From: SHLJ01 sp041618535
GTDB lineage: Bacteria; Bacteroidota; Bacteroidia; Flavobacteriales; Flavobacteriaceae
Assembly (NCBI GenBank): GCA_041618535.1
Contig: JBFKFP010000132.1
Location: forward strand, 1 to 7,942
Direction: 5' to 3'
DNA length: 7,942 nt
Part shown: piece after piece, positions 7,251 through 7,942 of the stretch
Position numbering within the stretch: the stretch's first letter is position 1
Layout of the letters: the number at the start of each line of letters is the position of its first letter
The notes under the pieces: generated by a model
Seen by the model: the letters and a program-made list of their open reading frames with translations, nothing else
What the model was told of the DNA's origin: nothing
Database searches by the model: none
Translations under genes and position numbers: made by a program

Positions 7251-7942
7251 AGATATGAAACAATGCATCTCCCTGGTAGACGATGGGAGATTCATTGACA
7301 TTAAAGATATATCCATCATTAGGGGCTTTCACATAGTAGTGAAATTTACCGAACGGATCGGTAATATGGCCAATTACATCGCCTTTGGAAACCTGTTGAT
7401 TGATCTTCGCAGAAGCCCGGAACATTCCAGAATGACTCGCTCGTATCCACTTGCTATTCTGAATAAAAATGCATTTTTTCTTGGGGCGGGAAACTTTAAA
7501 TTTCTTTGCCAGCATTCCCATGTGATTCAGAATGCGTTTAGCCCCGTTGACTCCTGTATTGGTAATGGTGGTGTCGATATAAAAAGACTTTCCTCCTTCA
7601 AATAACAAAATCGGGATTCCCATTTTATAACAGGTATTACGAAATGATTTCCTGAGGTTTTTGGAATTTAGCACGAAGGGGGCGCCAAACAGCATGGCAA
7701 GGTTTTCCAGCTCCTCTTCACCAGCTTTGATCCTGATCTGTGCCGAATTGAACCTGTCAGCTCCACCAGTATGAAAATCCAGGATAAGATCGGCATGCGG
7801 AACGATCTCTGTCACCAGCTTATGAGCTACCCGACTGGCGAGCGATCCGGATTTAGACCCCGGGAAAACCCTGTTCAGGTCACGTCCGTCAGGGAATTCG
7901 CGGTCCATGTGAATAAACCCGAATACATTGATCACCGGAATG
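7231..7942 (-). CDS. Succinylglutamate desuccinylase/aspartoacylase-family zinc hydrolase, 5' end cut
   Basis: The frame runs from the right edge (codons for IPVINVFGFIH) to a TAG at 7233-7231, giving 236 visible C-terminal residues. The family (AstE/AspA, related to M14 carboxypeptidases) uses one zinc ion to hydrolyse N-acyl amino acids or related amides. Visible motifs are PDGRDLNRVFPGS, whose Arg (codon 7870-7872) is the expected substrate-binding residue; DFHTGG, whose His (codon 7771-7773) is the third zinc ligand; and LLFEGG, whose Glu (codon 7597-7599) is the expected general base. The first two zinc ligands (HGxE) would be encoded beyond the window. After about residue 150 of the fragment comes a small beta domain of barrel-sandwich type (SGMF, VSKGDVIGHITDPFG, KAPNDGYI, YQGDALFHIS), typical of the bacterial AspA-like subgroup. 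The substrate cannot be told from this sequence; family naming does not prove succinylglutamate or aspartate chemistry. The gene converges on lspA with a 20-base overlap and shows no terminator in the overlap. Confidence 0.93.
   Translation of the reverse strand, partial: IPVINVFGFIHMDREFPDGRDLNRVFPGSKSGSLASRVAHKLVTEIVPHADLILDFHTGGADRFNSAQIRIKAGEEELENLAMLFGAPFVLNSKNLRKSFRNTCYKMGIPILLFEGGKSFYIDTTITNTGVNGAKRILNHMGMLAKKFKVSRPKKKCIFIQNSKWIRASHSGMFRASAKINQQVSKGDVIGHITDPFGKFHYYVKAPNDGYIFNVNESPIVYQGDALFHISTGLKK

Noticed and set aside
7255..7605. A 116-codon plus-strand frame starting five bases after lspA
   Set aside because: The spacing looks operon-like, but the minus strand encodes intact AspA-family motifs across the same bases, and the plus product resembles nothing I know.
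1..7942. CRISPR arrays, tRNA/rRNA genes, insertion sequences or attachment sites
   Set aside because: I saw no regularly spaced repeats, no cloverleaf or rRNA-like sequence, no transposase or integrase motif and no paired terminal inverted repeats.

Overview
This window looks like chromosomal DNA from a member of the Flavobacteriia (Bacteroidota), probably a free-living and perhaps marine one. The evidence is the C-terminal type IX secretion (T9SS) sorting domain on the first protein, the long Bacteroidetes-type isoleucyl-tRNA synthetase, the gene order ileS / DksA-like / lspA that I know from flavobacteria, the lack of clear Shine-Dalgarno sites, and promoter boxes that resemble the Bacteroidetes -7 motif TAnnTTTG. 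I cannot name the genus.

Layout. Bases 1-2238 hold the 3' part of a large secreted, cell-surface protein: the end of a LamG-like jellyroll domain, a long cysteine-free region rich in Asn, Thr and Gly, and a T9SS type A sorting domain. A strong intrinsic terminator (2264-2296) closes that gene. A short spacer with a possible promoter leads into ileS (2361-5765), which overlaps or abuts a small DksA/TraR-family gene (5771-6154). A second intrinsic terminator (6173-6200) follows. About 400 bases without an intact gene come next; they contain what may be a decayed small gene. lspA (6603-7250) has its own likely -7 box almost touching its start codon. Its 3' end overlaps, tail to tail, a minus-strand gene for a zinc-dependent succinylglutamate desuccinylase/aspartoacylase-family hydrolase whose 5' end lies beyond the window.

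How the genes relate. ileS (isoleucine charging of tRNA), the DksA-like protein (probable RNA polymerase partner) and lspA (signal peptide removal from lipoproteins) are housekeeping functions. The first two probably share a transcript, while the terminator and spacer suggest that lspA is transcribed separately here. The T9SS cargo and the hydrolase appear functionally unrelated to them.

I see no new multi-gene system, mobile element, CRISPR array or RNA gene. The most notable points are the GxHH form of the class I signature motif in IleRS, which bears on mupirocin resistance, the loss of three of four zinc cysteines in the DksA-like protein, and the degenerate spacer before lspA.
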